Of a stretch of DNA of 43,110 bases, positions 25,650 to 34,207 are shown piece after piece. The DNA lies in contig NZ_RCNR01000042.1 of the NCBI RefSeq assembly GCF_009725985.1, forward strand, positions 1 to 43,110, given 5' to 3'. Below the pieces are notes generated by a model. It worked only from the letters and a program-made list of their open reading frames with translations. It made no database searches and was not told the origin of the DNA. Positions within the stretch are counted from its first letter, which is position 1. Each line of letters begins with the position of its first letter. Both the position numbers and the translations under genes were made by a program. This stretch comes from Zobellia amurskyensis (GTDB lineage: Bacteria > Bacteroidota > Bacteroidia > Flavobacteriales > Flavobacteriaceae).

Positions 25650-26666
25650 ATGGTAAAACTTAGTATCGAAAAGAACTCAAAGAAGCCTAAATATCTTCTG
25701 CTTGCAGATAGTATTACTTCCCAAATTGAACAAAAGCAATTAGTTCTTGATGAAAGGTTACCATCAGTAAACAAGCTCTCCGCTCATTTTAACTTTAGTC
25801 GTGAAACAGTTTTTAAAGCATTAAACTACCTAAGCGAAAAGGGAATTGTTAGGGCAGTGGACAAGATTGGTTATTTTGTGAACGACCTTTCCGTAGAAAC
25901 GGAGTTTAAGGTGTTTTTCTTGCTGGATAAGTTTACTCCCTTTAAGGAAGATTTATATAATTCACTTATTTCAAGCTTGGGTGAAAATGTAAAGGTCCGC
26001 TTATATTTTCATCACCAAAACATTGAACTTTTTGCGTCTCTAATTTTAGATAATCTCAAAAATTACACACACTTTGTAGTTACCACATACATAGAGGATT
26101 CAAAATCGGTTCAGAAAGTGCTCAATAAAATACCACCGGAAAAATTGATTATTCTGGATAAATATGAGCCTAATGTCAACGATGGTTGTGGTATGGTTTT
26201 TCAAGATTTTGAGAATGACATTCTTAATCTACTAAAAGAAAATATTGATTTGGTTAACAAGTACGATAGGCTTGTACTTTTCAATCGTAAAAATGCACCA
26301 CACGGCGATTTTGTACAAAAAGGTTTTGAACGATTTAGTGCGGAATACAACTTTAAGAGCGAGGTGTTTTATAACTTTTCTCCGGACTACTTTGAAAAAG
26401 GAACGCTTTACATAACCATTGATGCCTATGATAGAGATATGGTGGAGATTATAAAATTGGCTCGTAAATCTGAATGGGAGCTGGGTAAAGAGATTGGGCT
26501 AATTAGTTATAACGATACCAGTACTAAAGAGATTTTAGCCGGTGGTATATCAGTAATTAGTACCGATTTTAAGAAAATGGGCGAGGAAGCTGCCAAAATG
26601 ATTTTAGAAGGCAGACGAGAACATAAAAGCAATGAAACCAAATTGATTCTAAGAAATTCGCTCTAA
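25650..26666 (+). CDS. GntR-type HTH / LacI-type ligand-domain transcriptional regulator
   Basis: A 338-aa regulator and the only plus-strand gene. The N-terminal winged helix (about residues 10-80) reads ADSITSQIEQKQLVLDERLPSVNKL, then FSRETVFKALNYLSEKGIVRAV, as in GntR family members. The rest (about 85-338) looks like a periplasmic-binding-protein/LacI-type sensor, ending IGLISYNDTSTKEILAGG and MGEEAAKMILEGR. Such hybrids sense a sugar in the cytoplasm and often control a neighbouring PUL in Bacteroidota. It is divergent from susC and convergent with cstA, its stop lying 8 bp from the cstA stop with no terminator hairpin. The tandem TCTAGT sites on both flanking minus-strand units are its best candidate operators. 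Confidence 0.88.
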   Translation: MVKLSIEKNSKKPKYLLLADSITSQIEQKQLVLDERLPSVNKLSAHFNFSRETVFKALNYLSEKGIVRAVDKIGYFVNDLSVETEFKVFFLLDKFTPFKEDLYNSLISSLGENVKVRLYFHHQNIELFASLILDNLKNYTHFVVTTYIEDSKSVQKVLNKIPPEKLIILDKYEPNVNDGCGMVFQDFENDILNLLKENIDLVNKYDRLVLFNRKNAPHGDFVQKGFERFSAEYNFKSEVFYNFSPDYFEKGTLYITIDAYDRDMVEIIKLARKSEWELGKEIGLISYNDTSTKEILAGGISVISTDFKKMGEEAAKMILEGRREHKSNETKLILRNSL

Positions 26667-26674
26667 AATATTAA

Positions 26675-28117
26675 TTACATTACCTGTACAAAAACCTTCT
26701 TTCGCTGTACGGCATAATACCAAAATAGCAACGAAATCAATATAGTGAGAATGGCACCTCCTATATAAGCCACGTTATTTTCCAATTCAAATCCTTCAGG
26801 TGCTATGAGAATGTATGTGGAGCATACCATAGTCATGAAAATGGCAGGAATTAGAGTAACCCAATACAATTTATTCTCATAAATTAAATACGCGGTAATC
26901 GTCCACAGCACTACGGTAGCCAAGGTTTGATTACTCCATGCAAAATAGCGCCATATCATTCCAAAATCCATCTGGGTAAGTGCAAAAGCAACTATAAATA
27001 GAGGAATACTTATATAAAGTCGATTTTTTATTTTCTTTTGGTCGGTCTTAAAAATATCCGATAATATAAGTCTTGCAGAACGGAAGGCGGTATCACCAGA
27101 AGTGATAGGAGCAGCCACAATACCCAATAAGGCAAGAACACCACCAACTTTACCCAACATGTTCAGCGATATTTCATTGGCAGCCCATGCTGCGTTATTT
27201 CCATTGGCCAACATGGCATCGTTAAGACCTCCCACATTACCAAAAAAGGTCATGGCTGCAGCGGCCCATATTAGAGCTACGACACCTTCGGTAATCATAG
27301 TTCCAAAGAAAATCTTTCTACCTAGTCTTTCGTTTTGCATACAACGTGCCATAAGGGGTGATTGTGTAGCATGGAAACCAGATATGGCTCCGCAGGCAAT
27401 CGTAACAAAAAGTATGGGAAAGAGGGGTGTTGCTTCTGGGTCGGACGTCATGTTTACTAGATTGGAAGGAACCAATTCAGGGATGGTGTAATCGCCAAAA
27501 AATAAAGCAATTAGCAACCCGAGGGCCATAAGAAGCATGGCTACCCCGAATACGGGATAGATTTTACCAATCATTTTGTCAATGGGCAAGAGGGTAGATA
27601 GGATATAATAAGCCAGAATTATCCCCACCCAAATCCAAAGGTTCCACATATTACCGGTCATCCCATCTATAATTTTTGCAGGACCCATAAGGAATACGGT
27701 ACCCACAAAAATCAAAAGTATAACAGTGAAGTAGCGCATAACATGTTTCATTCGTGGTCCCAAATAGATACCCACAATTTCGCTAATACTTAACCCGTTG
27801 TGGCGTACGGATAACATGCCTGAAAAATAATCGTGAACAGCTCCTGCAAAAATACTGCCCAACACAATCCATAAAAAAGCGGCAGGTCCAAACATTGCTC
27901 CGGCAATTGCCCCAAAAATAGGTCCTAGGCCAGCTATATTTAAGAACTGAATAAGAAAAATACGCCAAGCGGGTAGGGGCATAAAATCAATATCGTCCCG
28001 TAAACGTATGGCAGGCGTTTCTCTTTTTGTATCCACACCAAAAATGTTTTCCACTAGTTTTCCATAAGTGTAATAACCCAATACCAATACAAGAACAGAA
28101 ATGATAAACGAAACCAT
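26675..28117 (-). CDS. CstA-family carbon starvation transporter (short form)
   Basis: A 480-aa polytopic inner-membrane protein. Its start MVSFIISVLVLVLGYYTYGKLVENIFGVD, the segment QFLNIAGLGPIFGAIAGAMFGP, HDYFSGMLSVRHNGLSISEIVG and the HATQSPLMARCMQNERLGRK region are typical of CstA proteins. E. coli CstA (about 700 aa) takes up pyruvate and peptides. This shorter form is common in Bacteroidota and its substrate is not established. It is the last gene of the unit starting at 31051, 25 bp after the flavinylation-motif protein. That placement suggests it moves a small organic acid or other product linked to the redox proteins, or serves general scavenging. The family call is sure; the substrate is not. 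Confidence 0.88.
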   Translation of the reverse strand: MVSFIISVLVLVLGYYTYGKLVENIFGVDTKRETPAIRLRDDIDFMPLPAWRIFLIQFLNIAGLGPIFGAIAGAMFGPAAFLWIVLGSIFAGAVHDYFSGMLSVRHNGLSISEIVGIYLGPRMKHVMRYFTVILLIFVGTVFLMGPAKIIDGMTGNMWNLWIWVGIILAYYILSTLLPIDKMIGKIYPVFGVAMLLMALGLLIALFFGDYTIPELVPSNLVNMTSDPEATPLFPILFVTIACGAISGFHATQSPLMARCMQNERLGRKIFFGTMITEGVVALIWAAAAMTFFGNVGGLNDAMLANGNNAAWAANEISLNMLGKVGGVLALLGIVAAPITSGDTAFRSARLILSDIFKTDQKKIKNRLYISIPLFIVAFALTQMDFGMIWRYFAWSNQTLATVVLWTITAYLIYENKLYWVTLIPAIFMTMVCSTYILIAPEGFELENNVAYIGGAILTILISLLFWYYAVQRKKVFVQVM

Positions 28118-28142
28118 AAAATGTGGATTTTAAAATGTCAGA

Positions 28143-29261
28143 TTAGCTATTATCCTCTAAGAACTGAGTAACAAGATATGCATTCTTCTCTTTATTGGAT
28201 GCGGAAAAATGCTCAAGGTTTTTTAATACTTCCGAGGAAATTGCTTTTTTACTTCCTAGGTGCTCTAAGTATTTAAGCAACTGATTTTTAGTAAGTACAC
28301 TTAACTGCGTTGAAATATGCGCCACGGTAGCGTCAGAAGCAAAATCTATATGCTGCAGTAACAAACTTCGGGTATTGATATCAATATAGGGAAGTGCGTC
28401 CCAAAAAGGTTGCATAGCAGAGGGCGACTGCGAAAAAGAATCCGATAAGTTTTTAATAATGTAAGAACGAACTAAAGGAATACTTGATTTGAAGAGTTCC
28501 GATATTCTAGAAAAATTAGCTTTATACTGATTTTCATCAAAATTTTCTAAGGCATACATCTGATAATTGGTATGGCCGCTGTTCAGCATTTGCACCAACA
28601 TAGCTTCGTCTTGTTGCTGAACGGTATAGGCCTTAATTTGCTCCTTAATTTTACCATGAACCAAATGCCAAGCTACATAACAGGAATAGAGCGCTCCCGA
28701 AACAACGGATTCTTTTACCTCTTTTACCGTGGCGCCGGATAGGGCATCTACACCTTCAATCTTTGAAGGTTTGGGTTTGGTGACCAACTCATCTATGGCT
28801 CTTCTCTTTAAGATTGAATTGTGGTCTCTTAACAAATCATGAAGCTTCCAATAATCCGAGAACAAAAACTCATCATGGTCATGTTTGGTTAATGGTTCTT
28901 GAACTGAACGGTCAAAACCCGCATAATCACCCAAAAGGGTCCAATACAGGGTAATGTGCATAAATTTGCAATCTCCATCTGCACAAACGGGCGTTATGAT
29001 GTTGGAGGAATACAAAATAGGCGCTCCTTTTGCGTCCCGAAATAAGTTTACCTTTTGAGCACCCACAGAATCAGTAACGATTTCTAATGGGGTTTCTGAA
29101 ATGTGGAGCGCTGTGTTGGGTTGCCAATCCAATATATAAAACTCTGGACTAGCTTCTAAAACGGTCTTCTCGTGACTATCGGAAAATGCGATAGGCGACC
29201 CAAACTGAGCGTTGCAAAGATGGGGCGCAAGTAAAAGGAAGACGAACGCAATTCGTATCAT
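28143..29261 (-). CDS. Secreted FMN-binding-type protein with flavinylation motif and helical-repeat C-terminus
   Basis: A 372-aa protein with a signal peptide (MIRIAFVFLLLAPHLCNAQ). Residues 172-178 (DALSGAT, preceded by EGV) match the DxxSGAT motif at which ApbE attaches FMN to a Thr in NqrC/RnfG-type domains, so Thr178 is the predicted flavin site. Upstream lies a Cys pair, PVCADGDCKF (Cys93, Cys98), and a conserved-looking HITLYWTLLGDYAGF. The C-terminal half (about 215-372) is all-helical with HEAT-like pairs (VRSYIIKNLSD, LLLQHIDFASD). The gene overlaps the upstream FAD oxidoreductase by 4 bp (ATGA-type junction), which implies coupled translation and a shared task, probably electron transfer outside the cytoplasm. 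No apbE is in the window. Flavinylation is inferred from the motif only. Confidence 0.7.
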   Translation of the reverse strand: MIRIAFVFLLLAPHLCNAQFGSPIAFSDSHEKTVLEASPEFYILDWQPNTALHISETPLEIVTDSVGAQKVNLFRDAKGAPILYSSNIITPVCADGDCKFMHITLYWTLLGDYAGFDRSVQEPLTKHDHDEFLFSDYWKLHDLLRDHNSILKRRAIDELVTKPKPSKIEGVDALSGATVKEVKESVVSGALYSCYVAWHLVHGKIKEQIKAYTVQQQDEAMLVQMLNSGHTNYQMYALENFDENQYKANFSRISELFKSSIPLVRSYIIKNLSDSFSQSPSAMQPFWDALPYIDINTRSLLLQHIDFASDATVAHISTQLSVLTKNQLLKYLEHLGSKKAISSEVLKNLEHFSASNKEKNAYLVTQFLEDNS

Positions 29262-31051
29262 TTTTTAGAAGTAGGAATTTTTTCGTATTTCTGATCTTCT
29301 ATCAAATTTAAATATTCATCTAAATATCCAGTGTAAATCTCACGCGGCATAACTTCATATTTTTTACAAAGTGAAGCGGCATAACCAACTGCAGCACCCA
29401 TTTGACCCGTAGTAAGCATAACTCTAGGGCCTCCAAGGCCAGCATGCGAGCAACTGAAATTACGACCGGCCATAAACAAATTTTTAATATTCTTAGAGTA
29501 CAAACTTCTGTATGGAATATAGTATTGTGGACCTCTGTAGAATAACGCTTCCGAAATAAAATCTGGATTGTTTTCATCTTCTAGAACGGTTTGGTAATGT
29601 ACATCTACCGCTCTTGTTTCGATCACGACACCATCAGGAAATTTTGTTCCTTCCTTAGCGTCGTTGAAGGTAAAAATATGGTCGCCCACTAATCGTCTAG
29701 ATTCACGTTTACCTACTAAATATGAAACCCATTCCAGTTTTCGGTTTTTATTGACGTCGTCTTTTTTAGCGTTGGAAAATGAGCCATAAATAGCACGAAG
29801 CATGTGGTCGCGTATTTCTTCGGCATCATCAATCTGACTCAAATCGTTACGGCTAAATTCCCACTGCCATTCGCCATTAACTTCGGCATAATCTTTAGAT
29901 ACAGGCATGGCCCAAGGTACTTCAGGAAAATTCTGAGGGCTATCCGTATCTTTGGATCCCCAAAGTACAGAAGAACCCATAACGGCATTATCCGCTTCTT
30001 TTGGACTCCATAGTTCACCATGCTCCTCCCAATGCTCTCCATAGGTATCAACACTTTCACGTCCGTACGAGAATTCCGCGCCAGCCCAGAAACCTATCCA
30101 GCCATCTCCTGTAGAATCTACAAAATAAGGAGCGGTAAACCGCTTTCTATCTCCCGTAAAAGTTTGTCTAGCATCTACATATTTTACACTATTTTCTTCG
30201 GAAACGGCATCGTAAGCACGCCAGTTTAGAAATAAATCAATATTGTCATAACTCTTAACATTTTCATCCCTTTTTTGCTGGTCTATTTTGGACTCGGCTG
30301 AACCGTTGGGGTAGTGCTTGGTATCTATTTTCTTTAATATTCGTTCAAAATTACCGTAGATACCTAAGGTGTGAACGCGAATTTCTTCACTGGCATTCCC
30401 TCCTAAAACGGGACGGTCATGAATTAAGGCGACTTTAAGTCCCTGTTCTGCTCCGGCTATGGCCGCTGCACAACCCGCTAGACCGCCACCTACAACTACC
30501 AAATCATAAGATTTTACTTTTTCAGGAGCATTAGGTTGGGCCGTAATTTCTTGACGCCAAGCTGCTAACTTTTTAGTGGATGAGGGAGGTGTATCTTTTT
30601 TAGTTGAAAAATAGATGGCATCACAACGCCCGTTAAAACCTGTAAGATCTTGTAGTTCAATATGCGTAGCTTGCTTTTTGTTGATTTTGGCCTCACCGGC
30701 ATATTGCCATCCCCAACCAGAGCGGGTTCCTAAAACGGTATCTAATACCGTTTCGCCTACTTTTAATTGGAATCTTCCCGGAGCTTCCCATTCACCAGGA
30801 ACCCAATTCATGGTGCGTACCCAGATATGATATGTACCCGATTTTTTAAAGTTTACCTCCGTTGAAGCATTTTCTACCGGCTTGCCCATGCCATGCGCAT
30901 TTAGGTATGGCGAGCCCATTTGCTCTACAAACTGTGGGTCTACCAACCAACCTCCAGGGTTATCAAAACTTTCTGCCTCAACAAGTACGTCTTGCGATAG
31001 GCCGTAAAGCGTGCTGAAGATCACAAATAATAGGGAAAATACATTTTTCAT
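29258..31051 (-). CDS. Secreted FAD-dependent oxidoreductase with N-terminal carbohydrate-binding-like domain
   Basis: A 597-aa protein with a signal peptide (MKNVFSLLFVIFSTLYGLSQ). Residues of about 22-150 form a beta-sandwich starting VLVEAESFDNPGGW, like CBM6/35-type modules. The FAD domain begins at about 183 with LVVVGGGLAGCAAA (GxGxxG at 188-193) and DRPVLGGNASEEIR, then GKRESRRLVGDHIF and LFMAGRNFSCSHAGLGGPRVM. The flavin domain closely parallels the cytoplasmic paralog at 16208-18508. Its N-terminal module and export signal place this one in the periplasm or at the surface, acting on a glycan or sugar. The electron acceptor may be the flavinylation-motif protein encoded directly downstream (4-bp overlap). 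It is first in its unit, behind the TCTAGT tandem operator. Confidence 0.85.
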   Translation of the reverse strand: MKNVFSLLFVIFSTLYGLSQDVLVEAESFDNPGGWLVDPQFVEQMGSPYLNAHGMGKPVENASTEVNFKKSGTYHIWVRTMNWVPGEWEAPGRFQLKVGETVLDTVLGTRSGWGWQYAGEAKINKKQATHIELQDLTGFNGRCDAIYFSTKKDTPPSSTKKLAAWRQEITAQPNAPEKVKSYDLVVVGGGLAGCAAAIAGAEQGLKVALIHDRPVLGGNASEEIRVHTLGIYGNFERILKKIDTKHYPNGSAESKIDQQKRDENVKSYDNIDLFLNWRAYDAVSEENSVKYVDARQTFTGDRKRFTAPYFVDSTGDGWIGFWAGAEFSYGRESVDTYGEHWEEHGELWSPKEADNAVMGSSVLWGSKDTDSPQNFPEVPWAMPVSKDYAEVNGEWQWEFSRNDLSQIDDAEEIRDHMLRAIYGSFSNAKKDDVNKNRKLEWVSYLVGKRESRRLVGDHIFTFNDAKEGTKFPDGVVIETRAVDVHYQTVLEDENNPDFISEALFYRGPQYYIPYRSLYSKNIKNLFMAGRNFSCSHAGLGGPRVMLTTGQMGAAVGYAASLCKKYEVMPREIYTGYLDEYLNLIEDQKYEKIPTSKK

Positions 31052-31066
31052 AGCGGTAACATTAAA

Positions 31067-31086
31067 TCTAGTACGGTCTAGTACGG
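31067..31086. promoter_or_regulatory. Tandem 10-bp operator-like repeat upstream of the secreted FAD oxidoreductase
   Basis: TCTAGTACGG occurs twice in exact tandem, 16 bp upstream of the ATG at 31051. It shares TCTAGT-N2-GG and the 10-bp period with the repeat in front of susC. A TAnnTTTG-like box (minus TATATTTA, plus 31093-31100) lies 6 bp upstream in the minus direction, almost the same spacing as at susC. No good -33 TTTG is seen. Confidence 0.65.
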
Positions 31087-31206
31087 TTTCGGTAAATATA
31101 TAAAATTATTTTTAATCTAATTATTTAGCCTGTAATAAGTGATGTTAATATATTTTTGGGTTAGATTTTGAATATTTGTTAGTGAGGGTGGTTTTGAGCT
31201 GTTTAT

Positions 31207-31240
31207 AAAAAAAAATCCCCAAGGCAATACCTGGGGGATT
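31207..31240 (-). terminator. Rho-independent terminator of the GH2/cytochrome unit
   Basis: In the minus transcript, a stem pairs AATCCCC-x-AGG (31214-31224) with CCT-x-GGGGATT (31230-31240), with one mismatch and a 5-nt loop. A run of nine T (plus-strand A at 31207-31215) follows directly. It lies 25 bp after the GH2 stop at 31265 and separates that unit from the FAD oxidoreductase unit, which therefore needs its own promoter. Confidence 0.9.
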
Positions 31241-31264
31241 CATAGAATACTTGAGGCTATCTGT

Positions 31265-34180
31265 TTAATGCCATTCGCTCAGAATAAAACTATTGAGCCA
31301 AACTGCTTTTTCGCCACTTCCTTTAAATACGAAACTAACATTACTGTTCCCATCCGCTTCAAAGTATATCTCGGTGGGTTGAAAAGGTGTGGTCTGCATG
31401 GTTTCCCCTTCGGTTACGGTTATGTTCTCTAGGGTAGAGGAGCCATTTGCATCGTTTATAGTAGCACTAAGTTCTTTGGCATATGGAATCTTATAGATTT
31501 TATAAGTCGCCATTTTTTCTTGATTGGGATCCATGCTATCAGTATTGGTTCTTGGGGCATGATGAACTGTGTTCAACTTATATTTTCCCTTTTTCAATCC
31601 GGAAAATTCTAAGGTCAATCCTTCTTTTGACACACCCAGAACACCTTCACCATGAGCGAAACCGTATTTGCCAATAACATTTATTTCACCTAACCAACGG
31701 GTTGAGCTAGCATCACCATTACTTTGAACGGTAGCGGAGAAACCACCAAGCTCTTCAAATTCCTTTGTAGAGGCCGCATTGTCTTTGCCATTCCACGGAG
31801 TCCAATCAAACTGAACTAATTGTTCATCTCCTCCTAAATCTACCCAAAGCGTTTGAAAATCATAGATAGGCTTGGCGTTTGCAGCTATCACATCAAAATT
31901 AGCTTTTACGGTTGCAACCGTTGCGGAGGCAGATTTCAGACCTTTTGCTTTAGCTGTAATCGTAATCTCACCTGGAGAATTACCTGCACGGATTAAAACA
32001 GGAGCAACACCGTATTGTGAGGGCATGGGATTGGAACCAATACCTTCCTTATCGCCAATAATTTCTGCATCGCCCTTTATAGCGAATTCTACAGCTGTGT
32101 CCGTATCACCCAGTAGTGTGCCATTTCTATCTAGCACCTTTGCATAAACCACAAGAATGTCAGAACCATCCGCAACAAATTTTCTGCCTTCTGTATCAGG
32201 TTCTAGAACTATTTTATATGCCGATTCTGGAGTTTGCGTGGTTTCGGAAACAACAACTTTATTATCAAGCAGACCGTTTGCCGTCAGTTTTCCTTTTTCA
32301 TAATGAGGAATAGAAAATACGAACGGCGCATGTTTTAAATATTTGTATTTATCTGCTTTTGAAGGATGTTGTGTTGCAATGGTTTTACCATTCACTTTTA
32401 GTTCCACTTTCTCAGAATTGCTGAACACAACCACTTCTTTAGTACCTTCTTTCCAATCGGTATTAATATGGAGATAAGGATAATCCGTTAGTTCGGCAGG
32501 ATACCAAGCCAGATTTTCTTCGGGACGTGGGTAGCGGAAAGCTGTCATAAAACCACCTCGACTTCTATCTTTTGGCGTATCGGTAGGATGAAAAGTATAA
32601 TAGGCATGTGCCGTCCACGATATAAGTCCCAATTTCATGGGGTCGTTCATATATTCATTAATAGCCTCAGGACCACGACGCCCTTCCATTGCCAGCATGG
32701 GTTCATCTCCACTCCAATAATAGGGGCCGTACACCATTTGCCCATAAATATCCGTTAAACCAGAGGTTTGCCAACCTGTCCATCTACTACTTTGAGAAGC
32801 GGTATATCTAAACGGGTCTTCTTGTTTAATTACATTGTGAGCCCTTGGAACATAACCCCTGTGATTGATACCAGCTCCCCAGACAAAAACGGAAGTGTGG
32901 TTTCTATGGTTTCTGACCATAGTTCTTGCCGCTTTTTCGAAATTAATGAACCAAGCTTCATTACCGATGGACATCCATGTTGGGGCCTCTTCATATACCA
33001 GCATACCGAGTTCGTCACAGGCCTCTAACAAAGTATTGTCATGCGGATAATGTGCCGTTCGGATTACATTCATTCCCAGTTTTTTTAATTGTAGGATATC
33101 TTTGTAATGTAAAGAATTGGGCATGGCATCACCTATAAAGCCATAGTGTTGGTGTAAATTGGTGCCAATGAGTTTTATAGGTTTTCCGTTCAGGACAATA
33201 CCATCATGATTGTTCATTTCAATTTTCCTGAATCCCGTTTTAACTTCTACTTGGTCCACAGCTTTATCATCTTCCAGAACTATCGTATGTACTCGGTAGA
33301 GGTTAGGCTCATCTATAGACCAAAGTTTTAGATTATCCTCAATACTGCCAATGAGGTTAAATTGAACATCGGCTCCGGGAAGAATAGTTTTGGTCTGTTC
33401 TAATTTTAATACGACTAGACCTTTATCATCTATGACTTTACTTAAAACGGTAGTTTTTTTAGGCAGCGCATTTTCATTACGAACCGTAGTTTTAATGTTG
33501 ATTGTAGCATTAAGATTTATGGGATCTACAGTTGGCGTAGTGATGTATTGACCTGCATTTTCGGCTTCCCAATTAAAAGTTATGTGTAGAGGGTTGGTCT
33601 CTACTAAATACACATCGCGATACAGGCCAGCGAACTTAATATAATCCATTGGACCTGGGTCTGGCGGAATATCATCACGTTTTCGGTTATCGGCTAAAAC
33701 CGTTACGAGGTTCTTTTCGCCTCGATTTACAAAATCCGTAATATCAAAATGAAAAGGAGTGTAGCCTCCAACGGAGTGCTGACCATTGTGTTTACCATTT
33801 ATCCAAACATCTGTAACCTGATGAACACCTTCAAACTCAAGAAAAACCTTGTTGTTCGTGTTTGAGGAAACCTGAATCTCTTTTCGATACCAACCTACTT
33901 TTCTCATGAATGTATCTTGGTACTTATCATCTTGAACCCCATTCAGGTCCATTGTGGTAAGTTCCAATCCGTGAGGCACGTTAACTGTTTCCCACTTGGA
34001 ATCATCCGTATCTAACTTAAAGAAATCGGCATCGGGGTCACCCAAATGAAATTTCCATCCCTGGTTGATATTTAGTTTGGAACGGTCGGTCTTTGTAAAA
34101 CCTTCTGGTAAAGTTGTATGCTGTCCCCAAGCTATTGCCGTAAGCAATAGTGTGCAGAGCATTAATCTGTAATGCTTCAT
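31265..34180 (-). CDS. Large GH2-family protein lacking the canonical acid/base Glu, with C-terminal binding domain
   Basis: A 971-aa secreted protein (signal MKHYRLMLCTLLLTAIAWGQ). GH2 domains run in order: sandwich (INQGWKFHLGD to about 195), Ig-like (to about 315), TIM barrel (DGIVLNGKPIKLIGTNLHQHYG onward), a DUF4982-like domain (about 585), a Big/Ig-like domain (about 665-770) and a C-terminal lectin-like sandwich (about 800-971). Where GH2 enzymes read HPSxxxWSxGNE, this reads HTSVFVWGAGINH (428-440), so the acid/base Glu position is Asn439. The nucleophile position appears kept (MLAMEGR, Glu499). It may use another proton donor, act on an unusual substrate or be non-catalytic. It is last in its unit, after the cytochrome-domain gene (27-bp gap), with a terminator behind it. 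Confidence 0.82.
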   Translation of the reverse strand: MKHYRLMLCTLLLTAIAWGQHTTLPEGFTKTDRSKLNINQGWKFHLGDPDADFFKLDTDDSKWETVNVPHGLELTTMDLNGVQDDKYQDTFMRKVGWYRKEIQVSSNTNNKVFLEFEGVHQVTDVWINGKHNGQHSVGGYTPFHFDITDFVNRGEKNLVTVLADNRKRDDIPPDPGPMDYIKFAGLYRDVYLVETNPLHITFNWEAENAGQYITTPTVDPINLNATINIKTTVRNENALPKKTTVLSKVIDDKGLVVLKLEQTKTILPGADVQFNLIGSIEDNLKLWSIDEPNLYRVHTIVLEDDKAVDQVEVKTGFRKIEMNNHDGIVLNGKPIKLIGTNLHQHYGFIGDAMPNSLHYKDILQLKKLGMNVIRTAHYPHDNTLLEACDELGMLVYEEAPTWMSIGNEAWFINFEKAARTMVRNHRNHTSVFVWGAGINHRGYVPRAHNVIKQEDPFRYTASQSSRWTGWQTSGLTDIYGQMVYGPYYWSGDEPMLAMEGRRGPEAINEYMNDPMKLGLISWTAHAYYTFHPTDTPKDRSRGGFMTAFRYPRPEENLAWYPAELTDYPYLHINTDWKEGTKEVVVFSNSEKVELKVNGKTIATQHPSKADKYKYLKHAPFVFSIPHYEKGKLTANGLLDNKVVVSETTQTPESAYKIVLEPDTEGRKFVADGSDILVVYAKVLDRNGTLLGDTDTAVEFAIKGDAEIIGDKEGIGSNPMPSQYGVAPVLIRAGNSPGEITITAKAKGLKSASATVATVKANFDVIAANAKPIYDFQTLWVDLGGDEQLVQFDWTPWNGKDNAASTKEFEELGGFSATVQSNGDASSTRWLGEINVIGKYGFAHGEGVLGVSKEGLTLEFSGLKKGKYKLNTVHHAPRTNTDSMDPNQEKMATYKIYKIPYAKELSATINDANGSSTLENITVTEGETMQTTPFQPTEIYFEADGNSNVSFVFKGSGEKAVWLNSFILSEWH

Positions 34181-34207
34181 TCTATAATGTTCTTTAATAA
34201 AAATTGT

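Noticed and set aside
29320-29577. Minus-strand 85-codon frame inside the secreted FAD oxidoreductase
   Set aside because: It is an out-of-frame shadow of the oxidoreductase, which has intact motifs throughout.
32956-32970. SIGNE string in the 971-aa GH2 as the acid/base motif
   Set aside because: It lies about 31 residues before the aligned station, in a loop after the EEAPTW strand, so it is not the usual site; kept only as a possible compensating residue.
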